Assembly (NCBI GenBank): GCA_013396995.1
Contig: VWZP01004535.1
Coordinates: forward strand, 1,344,858-1,408,857
Direction: 5' to 3'
DNA: 64,000 bases
Origin: Dicaeum eximium
Taxonomy: Eukaryota > Chordata > Aves > Passeriformes > Dicaeidae
The notes beneath the pieces were generated by a model. The model searched no databases. It was not told the origin of the DNA and saw only the letters and a program-made list of their open reading frames with translations. How positions within the stretch are numbered: position 1 is the first letter of the stretch; each line of letters starts with the position of its first letter. The position numbers were made by a program, and so were the translations under genes. This document shows, piece after piece, positions 24,912 to 39,170 of this stretch.

Positions 24912-27432
24912 ATTTGGAGAAACACACCATGATGGCACAATTTCATGCTCAGTTTGCCATGCTTACAATAAGGCAACAGGAAAAAAAGTCTTCAAATGGT
25001 AAATGGAGTAAATTTGCTATGGAAATCACTAAGAAAAGATAAATATAGAGTCCTACAATGTCATTTTTACAGTCAATTTTCTCTCTGTATCTGAAGTTTA
25101 TCTCAAAAGAAGGGAAATTACATAAACATTTCATCTGGACTGTAATAGTACTAAATTAGGTGCTCTAGAGATTACTTATATGATGTAGATAGGCTGTCAG
25201 TGGCAGAAACAAGAAGTACAGTAACACTGAAACAGAATCCTCTCTAACTCATGTACAGGAGTAAGTGGAAGCTTATGCAACTTCTAAATAATTGGTTTTT
25301 ACAGATATTTAAAGCAGTTTCAGCTGAGCCATGTGTTGGAGAGATACAGTGGTTCTTTCACCTCAGACACAGACTTTCCTTTCGGGAAAACCTGGGGTGC
25401 TTTAGGGTTAAATCTTACACAGACTTTTTTTATCTCCATCATTTGGGTGAGGAGACTGAGTGTACTAATGGTCACTGGTCCCACCCAGGTCCATGGTCAG
25501 AAGGAGCTGCTGGAGTGGAGGGAGGTTTGTCCCAGGCATGGGAGTCAATCATTACCAGGGACATCCCCTCCCAAACCAAGCACTGTGTGGAGGTTCCTCA
25601 GGACTCACATCTTCTCAACCAAACCTGAAGGAGAGCAGGCGTGAATCATCACAGGAAAGTCACATCTGCTTCCCTCTTGGGATGCTGAACTAGAAGCAGA
25701 GCTAAAAGGTGGATTTTTCTCTTTGACCTACTCCCCATTATAGCTCTGTATGAACAACGGGAATGAAAAACTATTTGAAGATCCCTACCAGACACTCTCT
25801 GATGGGTGAAGACACCAGGAGATGTAAATGTGGTACAGCCAGTGCCTCCCGTCGCTGCAAAGGGGCATTTGTGGGGAAGAGGGATGGGATGGCAGGCAAA
25901 GCCCAGCTGCAAGGGATCTCAGTGGGATTTGCACTCTGGCCTGTGCCCAGTGGATCAGGGCCCGAGCGCTGCCCATCAGCGGTGAGTGGGCACCCAGCTG
26001 GCCTTTCCCAGGCTGCCTGGGCTGATGAGGGATGTGGGTGTTTCCCTGGATCCCTTTCTTACAGCTGTTACCTCACCTACAGAGACCCCTCAGCTGCAGT
26101 CCTGCCGTCCTCCATGAGCAGGACGCACTCCATCACCACTTGTCAGGAAAAGCAGGGAGTTCTGCTACCTGCAGCCACAGAGGGAGCAGAAACCAGCCCC
26201 TCCTGCAGCCCAGGACTCACTAAGTCTTGTGCTTTTACTCTCTAAAGTGACATCTAAAGGATCTTTCCTCCATTAGCTGATATTGCAGCAGTGGCAGATG
26301 CACAACAAATAATACATTATAGACCTGTACTTCAAAGGCCTGAGCAGTGCAAGTGCAGTAGCTTCCTCACATCCAGTTTATTTAATGTTTTCTATAAAAA
26401 CGGGGTGGGATATTTATTTATTTGTTTTCCAACTGAATTCTTAGACTGTGGTTCCTTCCAGTTTTCATTCTCTTGCTTGGTGACCTGGCTGCTCCGGTGA
26501 GTGCAAAGGGCATTTCAGAAATAAAATAGAAATACATTAGAAATACAGGAGAGAAATACAGTTATTAATCAGCACAGCTTACCAAAAATGAGCATTCTGC
26601 ACAGGGCCAAGCCCCAAGGAAAGGAAAAAAGTCATGACATTTCTAGGAATGCCATTTGGAGCAGTGTGGCCAACCTCTGAATAATGAGATGAGAAGGTAA
26701 AATGAATGTAGTTGGGTGGCCTGAGGGGTTAAAGAAACATAAACCCCTGGATGAGAGCAGAAACTTCCACAGGACTTCACTGTGTGTTCATGTTTTAAAG
26801 GTGTTCTCACAAAACTCCTGTTTTCATTTCATTCAGTGTTTTCTTCTACTTAGATCTTTTCTAGAGCAACAACCCAGGACACGCCATACGCCAGAGGGAA
26901 GGGTGAAAGCAAAACCTCAGAGTATTCCAAATGAGCTGCAGGGAGGAGGCCCAGCCAAAAAGCCAATTCCAGGGTCATCAAAGCACTGCCCACTTCTGTC
27001 TCTGAGAGGGCTGGCAGGGAATTACAATTCCCAGAGCAGCAAACTGGATGAGATGGGATGAATCCCTCACATGGGGCTGCACTCGACAGGCCCGTGGTGA
27101 AATGACCCCATGACAGGACATTTAACTCACAAGCAAACAGCTTGGGCTGTCACTGGCCATCCAGGACTGATTTTAGGACCACTTTGTGCCTCGAGCAGGA
27201 CAAGTGACTGCTCCTGCCATGAGGTGCACACCAGGGCAGGGATTGTGTCTCCAAAGTCAGTCCCAAGGTGTGACATGTAAGCAGTGCTAGAACATGGCCC
27301 TGCCTCATCTGCTGGGGAAGAACATCTCTAAACACCAGCTGCAATTAGAGATGAACAGCATTTTCAAATTAGCAGCCAGCTGATTTCATCCCTACAAGAT
27401 CATCACACATCCCAAAGCTCCTGGAGGTTTGT

Positions 27433-27446
27433 ACACACACACACAC
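27433..27446. repeat. Short (AC)7 dinucleotide repeat
   Basis: Seven perfect AC units. Unremarkable in length; a possible polymorphic marker. Confidence 0.9.
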
Positions 27447-30400
27447 AAGAATCGACTCCAATATTTAAATGAGTTAATCGGGTCTCAAGTTCCATGCACA
27501 GTAAATTTTCTTTACTGTATCAACTGTACACTGCAATGGAGATTAAATTAACAATGTTGTAGTAAAGCACAGACCACAGTTTATAATAGATTTATAAGTA
27601 CTGTATGGACATGTTTGTCTTTTCCTTTATTTCTTCATAAGCGATGCTGTTATGACAGCTATAATTCTTACTTACTCAACTTGTAGGCTGCTGGCAATAA
27701 CATAAAAATAGATTTTGAGAATTTATATCATACATGCATCATAAGAAGGCAACAAAAGAGCACAGGTAAAATTTATTTAGGTTTAGAGCCAGTGTTCTTC
27801 ATATTCATTTTCCCACTAACCCTGTTCCCCTAAGAGTCATCAGCTCTGCTTCCCAACAGCCCAAGGATCTGACATTCCCAGCAAGACAAGCAGGAATTGC
27901 ACTGGAGCTGCCTGACCAACTTTGGGCTTAGAGCTGATACAGAAATTGGAAACAGCACAGATAAATTCCCCCAGGAGCACTGCTACAGCCCCAGAATATT
28001 CACTCCCCAAACTGCGGAGCCCATTTCTAATGCAAAACGCAGCACATGTGACATCTCCCTTCAGCTTCACACAGAGGAGTTCATCCAGCAGCACTGAGAG
28101 AAACCAGCGCTGACTCTGGGAAGGGATCAGCAATACACTGCTCAACTCCTTGGAACAGCACCAGTGTGGGATCTGGACACCAGGGCTGGAATAACAACAT
28201 TCCAAATGGCATTTTGCAAGAATAACTCCACAGGCATTGTTTTGCTTGTGAAGAATCCTGCAAGAAGAGAATTTTATCATCACCTGTTTTCAAGGGTGCC
28301 TGTTCTCAAAGGCAATGTCTGTTTTCACACTGGGGAGGTGCCAAAATGTGCACTCCCAGCATGGTGGTGAGAGCTGCTGGGAGCTTCTCTTAGTGGGGCA
28401 GGGGGGCTCTCAGAGCCTGGGAGAGCCAAGGGAGGGACCAACAGTGCAAAACCTGAGCCCTCGTTGTACCCAAGTCTCCTTTCATGTGCACCTTTGTTTG
28501 TTCAGTGACAAAGCAGGAACTGTTCATTACCTTCATGTTCTGGGATGTTTGCTTTAACAGGACTTTCCTTCCACCTATTATAAATGTTCAGTGAAATATT
28601 CAATAAAAAAGGGAAGATTTGCAGTTATAGAGAAGAGCTCAAATAAAGTTCATGGTTTCTAAGTAATGCAGCTTTCAATTACCATACCCTTTTTAAACTG
28701 GGAAAGATGTAATGTTAATCAAACATGTAATTTGCAAGTGTTTTTCTTTAGTAAATGTCATGTACAAGTAGATATTTAGGATGTAATGCAAAAAGTAATT
28801 GCAGTTGGATAACTTTCCATGGTAATATTTATTTACATTAGAGCAGACGTGAGTATTCCTGAAAAAGAAAATGAATATTGTGCAATCCAAACCCCACTGA
28901 AGTCAATTCCAAAACTCCCTTTGCCTGCCAGGACTAGAATGTCACCCTTTCTTTAATGCAGTATGTTAAGTAATCCCTTTCCTGCTGCTTATTAAATAAG
29001 AATGAAAAACGGAGTCAGCAAAGAGAGTTCAATGGAGGAAATGGTCAGACTCCTTCCAAGGTAAAAAATACCAAAGGAGAAGGATGGAAAGTGCCTGGAA
29101 ATCAGAGCAGTGTTGAATTCAGACATGAACTCCGATGGCAGAGGTTCCATTGGTTCCATTTCATGCTCCAGTTTGGTGTCTACAGGTGTATCATGCCACA
29201 TTTCAGGATCCCAGGATTCTTACAAATGTATGGTAATATATTCTTCTGGTCAGGTATTTACATCAGGATTGGAGCAGCCAGACACTTCTGTGGGGTCACT
29301 CCAAGTATCTAAATGGTTATCACAAGTCAGTTCTTATCTTGCTGGGGCATCCCTCCCACTGCCACCAGCTATAAATAATAATGAGATGTTTTATAAGGCT
29401 AATAGCCAAATTCAATTTTACAAAAAAGATAAATTTCTGCTTTAATAAAAGAGTGTTCTCTACCTGCACCAGCTGGAAACTGCTTTATCCAACATGCAGG
29501 GGCCAACGGGAGAGGATTTTAAGCTGAAATGTTGTCTGACAGGGAGGCCTATCAGGGCAGCTGGGGAACTGTCAACAAGATGAGGAATTGGATGCACCCA
29601 GTAGGAAAACAATCTTTACATTCATGGGCAGAGGTTTCACAATGGGCCCTCCTGGCTGTGAGCTGCAGGCTCTCAAACCGCCCAGACAGGTCAACCCTGC
29701 GGAGTTAATGGTTAAAAAGTAACTGTGAACTCCTAAATAGGGGCTTTCATCAGGAAACAAATGTTCTTTCACAGATCCTGTGCCAATGGCACATTTCAAA
29801 CTTCTGCAACATCCTCTTTGGGAGACGAAAGGCAGTGTCCAGCTCTCCACAGTTAAATACACACTTCCCCCCAGCAGCACCTCTGCCCTGCCCGGAGCTC
29901 TCACCCAGACACGTGCAGCTCAGTAACTCCAGAGCAGCCGAGCTGCACAGTGGAGAGGGGTGAGCTCACTCCAGGGCCAGTCCCACAGCCCGGAATGAGG
30001 GTTCTCCTGGGGAGCAGTGATGGAAAGCCCACCCTGGCTGTGGAGCCCAAACGTGGCGAGGAGGAGGCAGCTCTGATGCAACACACACACTGTGTGGATT
30101 CCCAGTGAGTGTTACCTGCTCCATGCTGGTATTTTCATACAGTATTTTTTTCCTGACTTCCTGCAAGCTACAGAATTCCTGGCAAGGCAACGTTTACAGG
30201 GAAGCCATCAGCCAGCAATTTGCCTCCACTTGTTTATGTTTACAAAGAATTTTGCACTGTTTCCTTTGCCTGGAAAATTGCTTATGTTATCAAAGAAAGC
30301 TATTAGCTGCCTTTTGTACTATCTACCTTAGATAAATATATGTTCTTTTAAAATCTATTTTTCATTTACTTCGAGGCATTTGATTCTCTTAGTTCCTTCA

Positions 30401-33344
30401 GAATATATTCCATGATGTTTATATTATTGGGACTGGAAAAACGGGCCTCTAGCTACCCACGTTATTTTCCCATTCTGTTAAATGTAGCAACTATGTTTTA
30501 TTTTCTTCAGCTACACAATACTGTGACCAAGGAATGAATATGTGTCTTTCTGAGTTCTCTAGACCAGCATGGGGAGTGTAAACCTGGCTCAGCCCAACAT
30601 GGAACATAAAACACATTAAAGATAAAGGAGATAATTTGAAGGGAGCAGTGGGCTTGAGTGGGTTTAAACCCATAGGTCCTTCCCAGCACGTGGGACACAG
30701 TGTCAGGATGGTGAAGACATTTACGGAGAGCAGGGGTGAAATGTGTGTTTGGATTGTGATTCAGCTGTGTAACTGTGATTGCACTCTGCTGAGTGTGATT
30801 TGTGTGTAGTTTATGTGCACTGCTGCCTCACTCTGCTAAACCCCAACCTTGAGCAACTTCAAATAAGTGAACTTTGTGTGAAGCATTAACCCCTCCATGT
30901 GTAACACATGCAAGAGGCTTGTCAGCACGTTGTGGGCTCTGACAAGTCCCCCTTTCACCTTGGCAGGATTCATGAACCACTCCTTGCTAGCAGGTCCCAT
31001 TTCCTGTGCTGCTGTTTGGGAGCAGGGCTGGCAGCTCCTTCTCTTCCAGGAGCACGTTAATGCCTTCAGACTGGGCTCCTGCCTCAGCTGGGGCTGTTTC
31101 TTTCCCCTTCACTCATTCCTGACCCCACATTCACCATCCTTGCAGAAATCTGCAGAAACATCTGTCTGGTTTTAGTGACACCACTGTCCTACTCTATTTC
31201 CCCTGAAGCAGGACTCCCCCATCCTTTTCTTGTCTCTTTTTTTCACACAGCTGCTATTTTTGTTAATAGGCATACCTTGACTTTTGGCAAATCTCACTTT
31301 ATCCCTAATGTATTTTGACTTTTAAGTCAAAATAGTTTTGTCTGCTGTTCAGGTCTGCTTTCTATTCCTTACTACTTATCTGTACTCTCTCTACTTATTT
31401 CAACTATCTTCCCTTTTGATAACTAATATGAAATTGCCTCTAATGTCTCCAGCTACAAGTTTCTGCCTCTTAAGTTTAAGTTGCTGATTCCTGACAGTTT
31501 TCTTAGAACCTGAACTTTGGGGTATTTATCACACAAAATTTTTGGGTGTTCCAAGCCAAAACACATTCGAAATGGATTTCCTTAGTTTTGAATGTTTGTT
31601 TTATAGCTGTGTAATTCATAAATGACTGATGTTATTTTCTACGGCCGGGTCATTTATTCTATCTTCATTACCTACAATACTACATCTGAAATAGTATTTC
31701 CCTGCTTCAGTAATCTGTTGGCAGGAATATCTACTATTTCAGTAACACTTGTTCTCCAAAATATATCAGAGGAATTAAAGCTTTGAAGGGATACAAGTCC
31801 TCGACGTATTTCTCTCTGTAGTAACATTTGACAGGCCTCTACACGGAGCCAGCTCAAGTGCTAAACCTGCAAAACAGATTTCCAGCACTACACCACTCCA
31901 AACTTTTAGCAGCCTCTCCTGCAGTGATTCTGACCTAAACAGATGTTGATGTATCTTCACAATCTTTTATTTCTCTTAAGCTGATCACAGCCCTACAGAA
32001 TAATGTCACTCTGTCAGTTTAAGTGTCTTTTGTACATAAACCATGATAAAGTGGCTCTGTGGATTTTTATAATCATATAATTACAGGATTTTGTACAGCA
32101 GTTTATGCTTTCACAGATAACATCTCTTTGCACACAGCTTGTGATGAAACCTTTACAGCTACACACTGAAGTTTTGCCTTCCTAAATGTTTAGAACTTTA
32201 AACACCAGCTCTGTGCAGATGTGTCTCAGAAACAGAAGGGACCAATTAGATCTGTGGGTGCAGCTGAATTGCACCAGGTTCTCCAGGATGGAAAATTTAA
32301 CTCTCAATTCCTCATACAGAAAAAGTGATTTGACTCTTTGGACTCTTCCAGCTCCCGTTTCCTCTCCAAACTCCACCAGGTGTGGGGAGGCTCCTGGCTG
32401 GATCTGAGTGCTTGTTGACATTTTTCCTAAAGGTCCTGTGCTCATTTCCCCAGTTACCTGCCCTGCCTGGGACTGATCCCATCACCATGTGAAGGCAGCC
32501 CCAGCACAGCAGGGCATCCCCTCACTCACCTGAAGGATGCACCCCTTGCAGCAAGAGTTTGCGGAAAACACCTGGATGGGAGTTTTATGTGGCATTGCCT
32601 TGGCAGAACCAATCTGAGGGGAGGTTTTTAACTTTGATCCACCCAGGACAACATCCACGAGAGTATTTTGATCAAATTATATCAAATTTATTGGATTGCA
32701 TGGTGCAACAGTTTATAAACATGGCAGGAAAGAATATTCTGATTTTGTGAATGTAAGCAAAACACTTCTGTAGAGCCTCTGGGACATTTGCAAGCCCATG
32801 AAATACAGGATCAATCTGCTCCAGAGTCTGACATACAAGGACTTTATGTTTATGCTTAGGCTGATGTTTAGCATGCTGCAGTGCAGCAAACAGAAAAGTG
32901 TAGTTGAGCTGTCATGTAAGATAATTGATTTTGACACAACTACAAGTTAATTCGTCACTATTTTGCAACTTATTTGAAAATTCTTTGCAGCAATGTCCCA
33001 GAGGACAGCGTGTAATCGCTTGTAAACTGAAATTAGGTCCAGAGCTAAATATCATTAAATCTCAGGTACAGCCCGAGCTCAGCATGTGCCTACTAATGCG
33101 TTACCTTCCCCATTACATCAAGGACACAACTGTAGCAAAGGTTATGAGGATTATTGCTCAAGTTGCAAATTGCTTCTAACCAGAGAATTAAATTGAGATA
33201 AATTTCCAGGCAGACTAGAAATGGGTGGAAGAGAAAAGTCCCTGAATGGACACTTGACAATCACCAATGTCCTGTGCACTCACATTTTCTTGCTTTTCTT
33301 TTGCACCCACAAACAGCAACCCCTGTGGGAAAGAAGGAACCCAG

Positions 33345-33504
33345 AGAGCCTGTGGCTGCCCCATCCCTGGAAGTGTTCAAGGTGAGGCTGGACAGGGCCA
33401 GGAGTAACCTGGGATAGGAAATGGCATCCTGACCCATAGCAGGGGGTTGGAACTGGATGGTCTTTAAGGTCCTTTCCAACCCAAATTATGATTTTATGTT
33501 TCTG
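33345..33504 (+). mobile_element. CR1 LINE 3'-end remnant
   Basis: Forward CR1 wording: TGGCTGCCCCATCCCTGGAA, GTGTTCAAGGTGAGGCTGGA, GGGGGTTGGAACTGGATGGT and CTTTAAGGTCCTTTCCAACC. It ends in a degenerate terminal repeat (ATTTTATGTTTCTG). It keeps the 3' end, as expected for 5' truncation. One of the better preserved copies here. Confidence 0.9.
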
Positions 33505-36500
33505 AATAAAATAAAGAGGAATATTAAAGCTCATCTTTGTACTAACCATAACCAAGTTAAATCACCACTCACATTAGCCCTTCGTCTCTTATTATAATAG
33601 AGGATGAAGGATTGGTAGATATTTTAAAGCTGTATTGTGAAAACCATACTGTTTGACAGTTTTATTTGAGACTGTTAAATATTAATTGCTGAACAAAAGG
33701 GTGCATTAAAAAATTATGTGGAATACAAATAATTCAACTCCCTACAACTAGAAAGAATATTTGCATATTCACCCTCTCTCAAGCCACAGGTAAGGATCTC
33801 ACTCTGGGTAGCTGGGGGGGGTTTGATGGTCATTTCTACCAGAGTGGATGCACAACTGCATTAGCATTTGACTCAGATGAAAGGGAAAGTGGTGAGCACA
33901 GCCAAAACATCACACATCACCTCGTAACAGCAATTGAAGCAGTGCCCCTCAACAATTCCAGAGGTTTCAGCCTGAGCCCAGTGTCTGGTTAGGATCTTTT
34001 GGGCTGGTAGGGAAGGAATTCTACCAAGAGATGCTGCTGCTGCCACTCAGGCTCCCTGGGACTCCTCACATACACAAAGAATGCCCTGGTGGTCTTGGTG
34101 CTGCAACCTCTCCCTCAGCTGCACAAGAGTCAGGGCTGCCTGAGAGTGCCTGTGATTTATGAAATGTTTGTGTCCTGAAAGGGCAGAGGGAGCAGCCCCC
34201 CCACCTCACAGTGCTCCACAAAGTAGGCTGAGAAGCCACAGGCTCTTCCTTCCCCAAGGCACAAACCCAGAGACAAACACAGGGACCCGGCCATGCATCT
34301 TTTGATCCCTGGCATGGAACACAAACTGTTGTGCCAGGAATTAAATTGAGATTCTTCACCAAAATCCATCTTGTTCCCAAACAGGCAGCGTATTAGAGTC
34401 AGAACTCCTGAATTCCACTAATTACTTTTTAATGATCATAAGCAAACAAAAGACATGAGGTAGGTGCCATGTGCCAGGAGACTCAGTGCAGGGTCTGGTC
34501 AGAGTCAGAAATCTAATCATGCCCACCTGCTCTCCAAACCTGCCAGCATCAAAGATTGGTTTGGGTTCAATTTCTCAAGAAATGGAGACTCTGTTCATTC
34601 TAATTAGACTTTTGGAGCAGGGACACCTGAACTGAAAAGCCATCTGAGAGCAGGCTCAGATGGTGACTGGGGTGTTTTTCAGCAGCAATCACTGATTTTG
34701 CAGAAACAATTCTATCCCCATTACTAGAGCCAAAGTGTGCTTTATAGACTCTTATTTCCTAAATTTTAGAAAATGTCTCATAAGCCTTTATGTATGTCTC
34801 TTTTTATTCCTCTCTTCTCCTCCCCCCACTTAAAGTTCAAATATAGAACTACATTGCTGAAGTCCCCTGGGGTGGCAGCCTGGCAGCTTCTGCAAACGTT
34901 GAATTCACAGAATTAAATTACATTAAAGAAGTGTTTCTGATTGCCTATCTCTGTTTGTGAGAGGGAGACCCCAATGTGGTACCAGTGGCACACTTGGCAG
35001 TTTCCACTGAAATGAGTGACTGGCTAAGAAAGTGACCCCACAGAATAGCTGGTATTTGGCTGGAAGGCAGGTTGGCATTTTGAAACACTTTAAAGGAATC
35101 TTTCTGTGATACAAAATGGTGTTGTGGACTCTTAGCCAGGCTACCCAAGCAGCATCAGGGCAATCTAGAGAAGCCAAGGAATAACAGAGAACTCAAGGCA
35201 CTAAAATCCTGCCACTGCTCTGCTTGAGAGCCATTTCCTTGCTCTGTTCCAACGTCTCACTGTGGGTGAAGCCATGGGCAGCTCTTGAATCCCACTTTAC
35301 TCCCTGCCTGCTGCAGAAGGCAATCAGGAGGCACCAGGCAGAGCTGCTGCTCAGGAGGCCCTGGCACAGCCCAGCCTGTGGGCTCTGAGTGCTGCGGGGA
35401 GCAGGGGGATCTCAGCCCTTCCCACCCAGGAATGAGGAGGAATTAAGGGCAACAAGGGAGGGGAGCACAGGAAAAGAATGGATAAAAGCAGAAAGCAAGA
35501 GCAAAACAACTCAGGAGGGAGATGGTAAGAGACAGAAGGGGGGACATGGGGACAAACAGCCTCAGGTCTGGGTCCAGCACAAAGGATCATCACCTCAGCT
35601 GCTGTGGCAGTGGCATCTCAAGACCAGGGTGTTCTAGGCTGGTGATGCCAGCCATGCCCCAGTATGAATCCCAGCTCCTTCTCCAACAAGGAAAAACATG
35701 TACCTGCTTTCTGGCCTGTATTTGTTTGAGAGACAAACATATTTCAGCAATGTGACATTGTTCACTGTGAGTGAGCTTTTTAATAATATACAGGACTGCA
35801 CTCAACTACTAAACCAAAATTCATGTTTAATGTGTCCAGAGAATCCCTGGGTTGAAAGCCTGACATAAAAGGGTGGATGAGTGAGGAGACAGCAGAAAGC
35901 CTCATTTAATGTGCTGGTTTATATTTACCATAACCTGTCAGATGTCCCTTTGTTAACGGGGGGCTGTGTATAAAGTGTTCTGGTCAGGGAGATTCTGGAC
36001 CTTGAAAAGTCTGGCAGCACCATCATCCAGGTGTTTCACAAGTTTTCCCTTATGCAGAAGATGTAACCACCCCAACTCCATGGAAAAACAATTTCAGGAA
36101 TCATAGGTGATGTCAGTGGGAGCACTACAAGCAAAGGACAGGGAGGAAGCCCTTTGCTTCCTGGCTTTGAAATATTGTTTCACTGTCTGTAGGTTAGGCT
36201 GAGCCAGTCATGCACTGATGCTTACAAACTTAGATAGAAGTGCAATAACTAACTCACACAAACCTCTTTCTTTCTCTTAAAAATAACAAGTGACCCAATT
36301 GTGACTTTCTCTGTGCTATACTTTATTTTTTATGGAGTTTAAAACCTCTTACACACTCACAGAGCTTTGGTAGCTTTGTAGCACTGACCTGTCATAGAAG
36401 AGTTTGTTCTTTAAATCCTAACAAAATAACAAATATCTGCAACTCATTTCAGAGCTGTGCTCTGCATTAGAAGTTAATGTACTGATTAATTTATCTAATT

Positions 36501-38604
36501 ACAGTAAACCAAACAATCCTGCAACTGAGGCTGCTCTGTTCAATCCTTAAAATGCAATTACACATAGCCCCTGCTCAGATCGGATCCGCTGCTGGATATC
36601 TGAGGACTGGGCCATGATAAAATTTTAAATATTTCTTCTAGTTATGTTTCTGTTTTTCAAGTCTGTCTCTTTTAAAATATCAGAGCCTAGTTTGAAATTT
36701 AATTTCCATTTCTGTATTGAAACCAGGAAAATGTGTGGCTCTAGAGGAAGACACTGAGGAAGCAAATATAAACTAATCAGTCATGGAGTTGGGGACGGTG
36801 ATGAACACATTTGCTATGTGGTGTCCAGGGAAAGGAAAGTTTGGTTTCTGGGCAGAGAGCTCACACCAGACCAATTAACTCCTGAAATCCCCTTTAGGAG
36901 GGATAGGAGCTGGATCTGAGATCTCCACTGAAATGTAAGTGGCAGAGGAACCTCGTCATTCTTCTCCCAGAGGGCTGAGCAGCACTGTACCTCCTCAGTG
37001 GACAGATTTCCACTGACAAAGGAATTTTGTCACAAATGTGATTTTTCCCAAATAGAAAACTTCAAAACTTTTTTCTCTCCTGAATCCCACTGCAATGGAA
37101 GTATAGGAAATTCTCAATTATGAAGAAAAAGAGGATTTTTAACCTAATTTACTAGAATTTTACCTTGCCTTTCTTAGATGTTATGAAAGGCTCAATTTCC
37201 TACACAAGCTGCATGACCTATGTACCAGTTCTGATCATTGCTTATTTTATTACAGAAACTATTAAATTTCAGTAAAGAAATGGGGAAAGTCTGTGTTGTG
37301 CAAGAAGCATAGGAGACGTTCTGGAAACTGCTACAGACAGAGTCAGAACTGATTGAGACTGGACCCTGCTCCACCTTTTCTGTTCTACCTTAACATGCTC
37401 TGCTGTTATGGCTGGGTTTTAATGTGTGAAAGACTAACAGAAAAAGGAGAGGTTTTCGATTTTGATCTGCATTAGAAAACAAAAATTAGAACTGTGTAAC
37501 TTGGAGGGGAAGCAGCCTCCTTGTTTGGCAGCACACTGGCCACAGTCCCATTAGTGGGATTTCCAAAATGCAGATGAAATGTCATTTGCAAAGATCCTGA
37601 GAACCAGAACTGAGATGTACATTTGAGTTACTTAATGGAGCATAATGTTTCCCTACAGAGAGGTCTGGGTTGTGTTTCCCTGCCCTCCTGTTATGGCAAT
37701 AGCAGCCAACCCAGAGAATTCCCTGCAGTTTCATTCCTCAATACTGATGTTCCCCCTGTTCATGTTCTCCCTTTCACACCTGCTTAGGATTAACAGACCC
37801 TTCCTGGGATATCCAACCCCCAAAGGTCACACCTGGAGTTTACCTAAGTCCCCTTCTCTAATCAGCCTAGAAGGAATTTCAGATGAGAGGAGCTGTACCT
37901 GCTCTAAAGAAAGCCCTGAGAAACGTTAAATATTGAGTTTAAACACCTGACAATGGCTGAGTTTCTGTTATAATTTCTATGAAGCCAGAACAATTCCAGT
38001 TATGTAGTTCTGTATTAATAAAACTGTGCTCCAAATGTGATCCTGGGATGCACCACGTCCTTTACAACAACAAAGCAAATGAAGCAAAAGAGAATGAAAA
38101 GTGAATTAAAAAACATTGATCTTACAGATACAAAACAAAGTTGGGATAAATATTAGTGCTGATGATTTCCTTTCCATTATTCACAATATGTTTTTTTCCC
38201 CAAAAAAGAAAAAAAAAGGGAGAGGTTTAATACCATCTATCACTCATGGAAAGGATGAAGCGTGAAAGATGCCTGGGAGCAACTTAAGTGCTTGGCTGTG
38301 CCTCAATTTGTCATAGTCATCCACAGAGCAAAAATGCAGCTCCTAATGCATTCCAACATGTTGCATCCTGGAAGAACAACCCAACATCTGGACATCTTGG
38401 ATAACTGACTGCAACATCATGACTGCACGTCAGAGTAATTAATTACTGGCATTTCTTGCTGTCAGATAGAACATGTGCATCCACCACACAATACACAACA
38501 AAGGGTGTCACTCATTTGAGGAGAAACATCTACTTCTTCTGTAGCAGTTTTCATCTAACAACTCTAGTATTCCACCCAAATGTGGTCAGGCTCACCATTC
38601 CATA
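33505..38604. other. Noncoding DNA, nothing recognised
   Basis: Intron-like sequence with an 8-G run at 33814-33821 and a GC-richer patch around 35220-35640. No exon, repeat family or strong motif identified. Confidence 0.55.
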
Positions 38605-38690
38605 AACCAGAAAATGAAATACAGAGGGAAAGGACATGTCCAGAATGATGCAGAGTTGGTAACAGAGCCTGAATTCCTGAAGATGAGCAA
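38605..38690 (+). mobile_element. MIR-like SINE remnant
   Basis: The order of blocks follows the MIR core: CAGAAAATGAAATACAGAGG for the GAGGAAACTGAGGCACAGAG region, then GACATGTCCAGAATGATGCA for the ACTTGCCCAAGGTCACACA region, then GTAACAGAGCCTGAATTCC for the GGCAGAGCCGGGATTC region. Very diverged, so the assignment is moderate. Confidence 0.5.
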
Positions 38691-38961
38691 GGAATTCTGA
38701 TACTGTTGAATTTACTGATGAAAATACTTCCTGTCATAAGAATTTCCATGGCATTTCAGGATTTTGGAGTGAGAATAACCACATAATTTTTTGGACAGGC
38801 TCACCATAATAGAGTTCTGCTCTCAGACACAGGAAATTCTCAGGGGCTTTCAGAATGCTCTGACCTGCTGCTTAGATATTCTATGTTTTCCACAATATCC
38901 AGCAATTCACTAAGCCTCCTACTCTGATTCAGAGATCACTGAAGTTACAGGAATAAAATAA

Positions 38962-39170
38962 TTCATAGAATCACAGAATTGTATAACAGCTGAGGTAGAA
39001 AGGACCCCTGGAGATCATCTAGTCCAAGTTGTCAAGGACTGTATCAAGTTGAATTTTGAATATCTCCAAGGACAGGCTCCATAATCTCTTTGAGCGGCCT
39101 TTTCCAGTCTTTAATCACCCTTACAACAGAGGAGTTTTTAATGGCTAAATGGCACTTCTTGTATTAGACT
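38962..39170 (-). mobile_element. CR1 LINE 3'-end remnant
   Basis: The plus strand starts TTCATAGAATCACAGAATTG, which is two terminal repeat units, and goes on GATCATCTAGTCCAAGTTGT, CAAGGACTGTATCAAGTTGA and TTTTGAATATCTCCAAGGAC up to about TGGCACTTCTTGTATTAG. About 210 bases of CR1 tail remain, the longest copy in the window. Confidence 0.9.

Larger units (their letters stand above)
21981..33344. other. Noncoding DNA, long repeat-poor stretch
   Basis: More than 11 kb with no recognisable interspersed repeat. GC-richer but CpG-poor patches lie near 22330-22720, 25840-26230, 28340-28460 and 29860-30090. An (AC)7 run is at 27433-27446, and two motif pairs are listed separately (23242, 24894). 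A GTGAGT near 25982 resembles a donor, but no matching exon was found. Confidence 0.5.

Noticed and set aside
25763..26245. 160-codon plus-strand frame with a GTGAGT donor-like site near 25982
   Set aside because: The translation matches nothing I know, no matching acceptor-exon pair could be built, and the GC-rich composition explains the long frame.
33261..33555. Open frames of 72-91 codons on the minus strand
   Set aside because: They lie across the CR1 3' noncoding tail and are shadows of the repeat.
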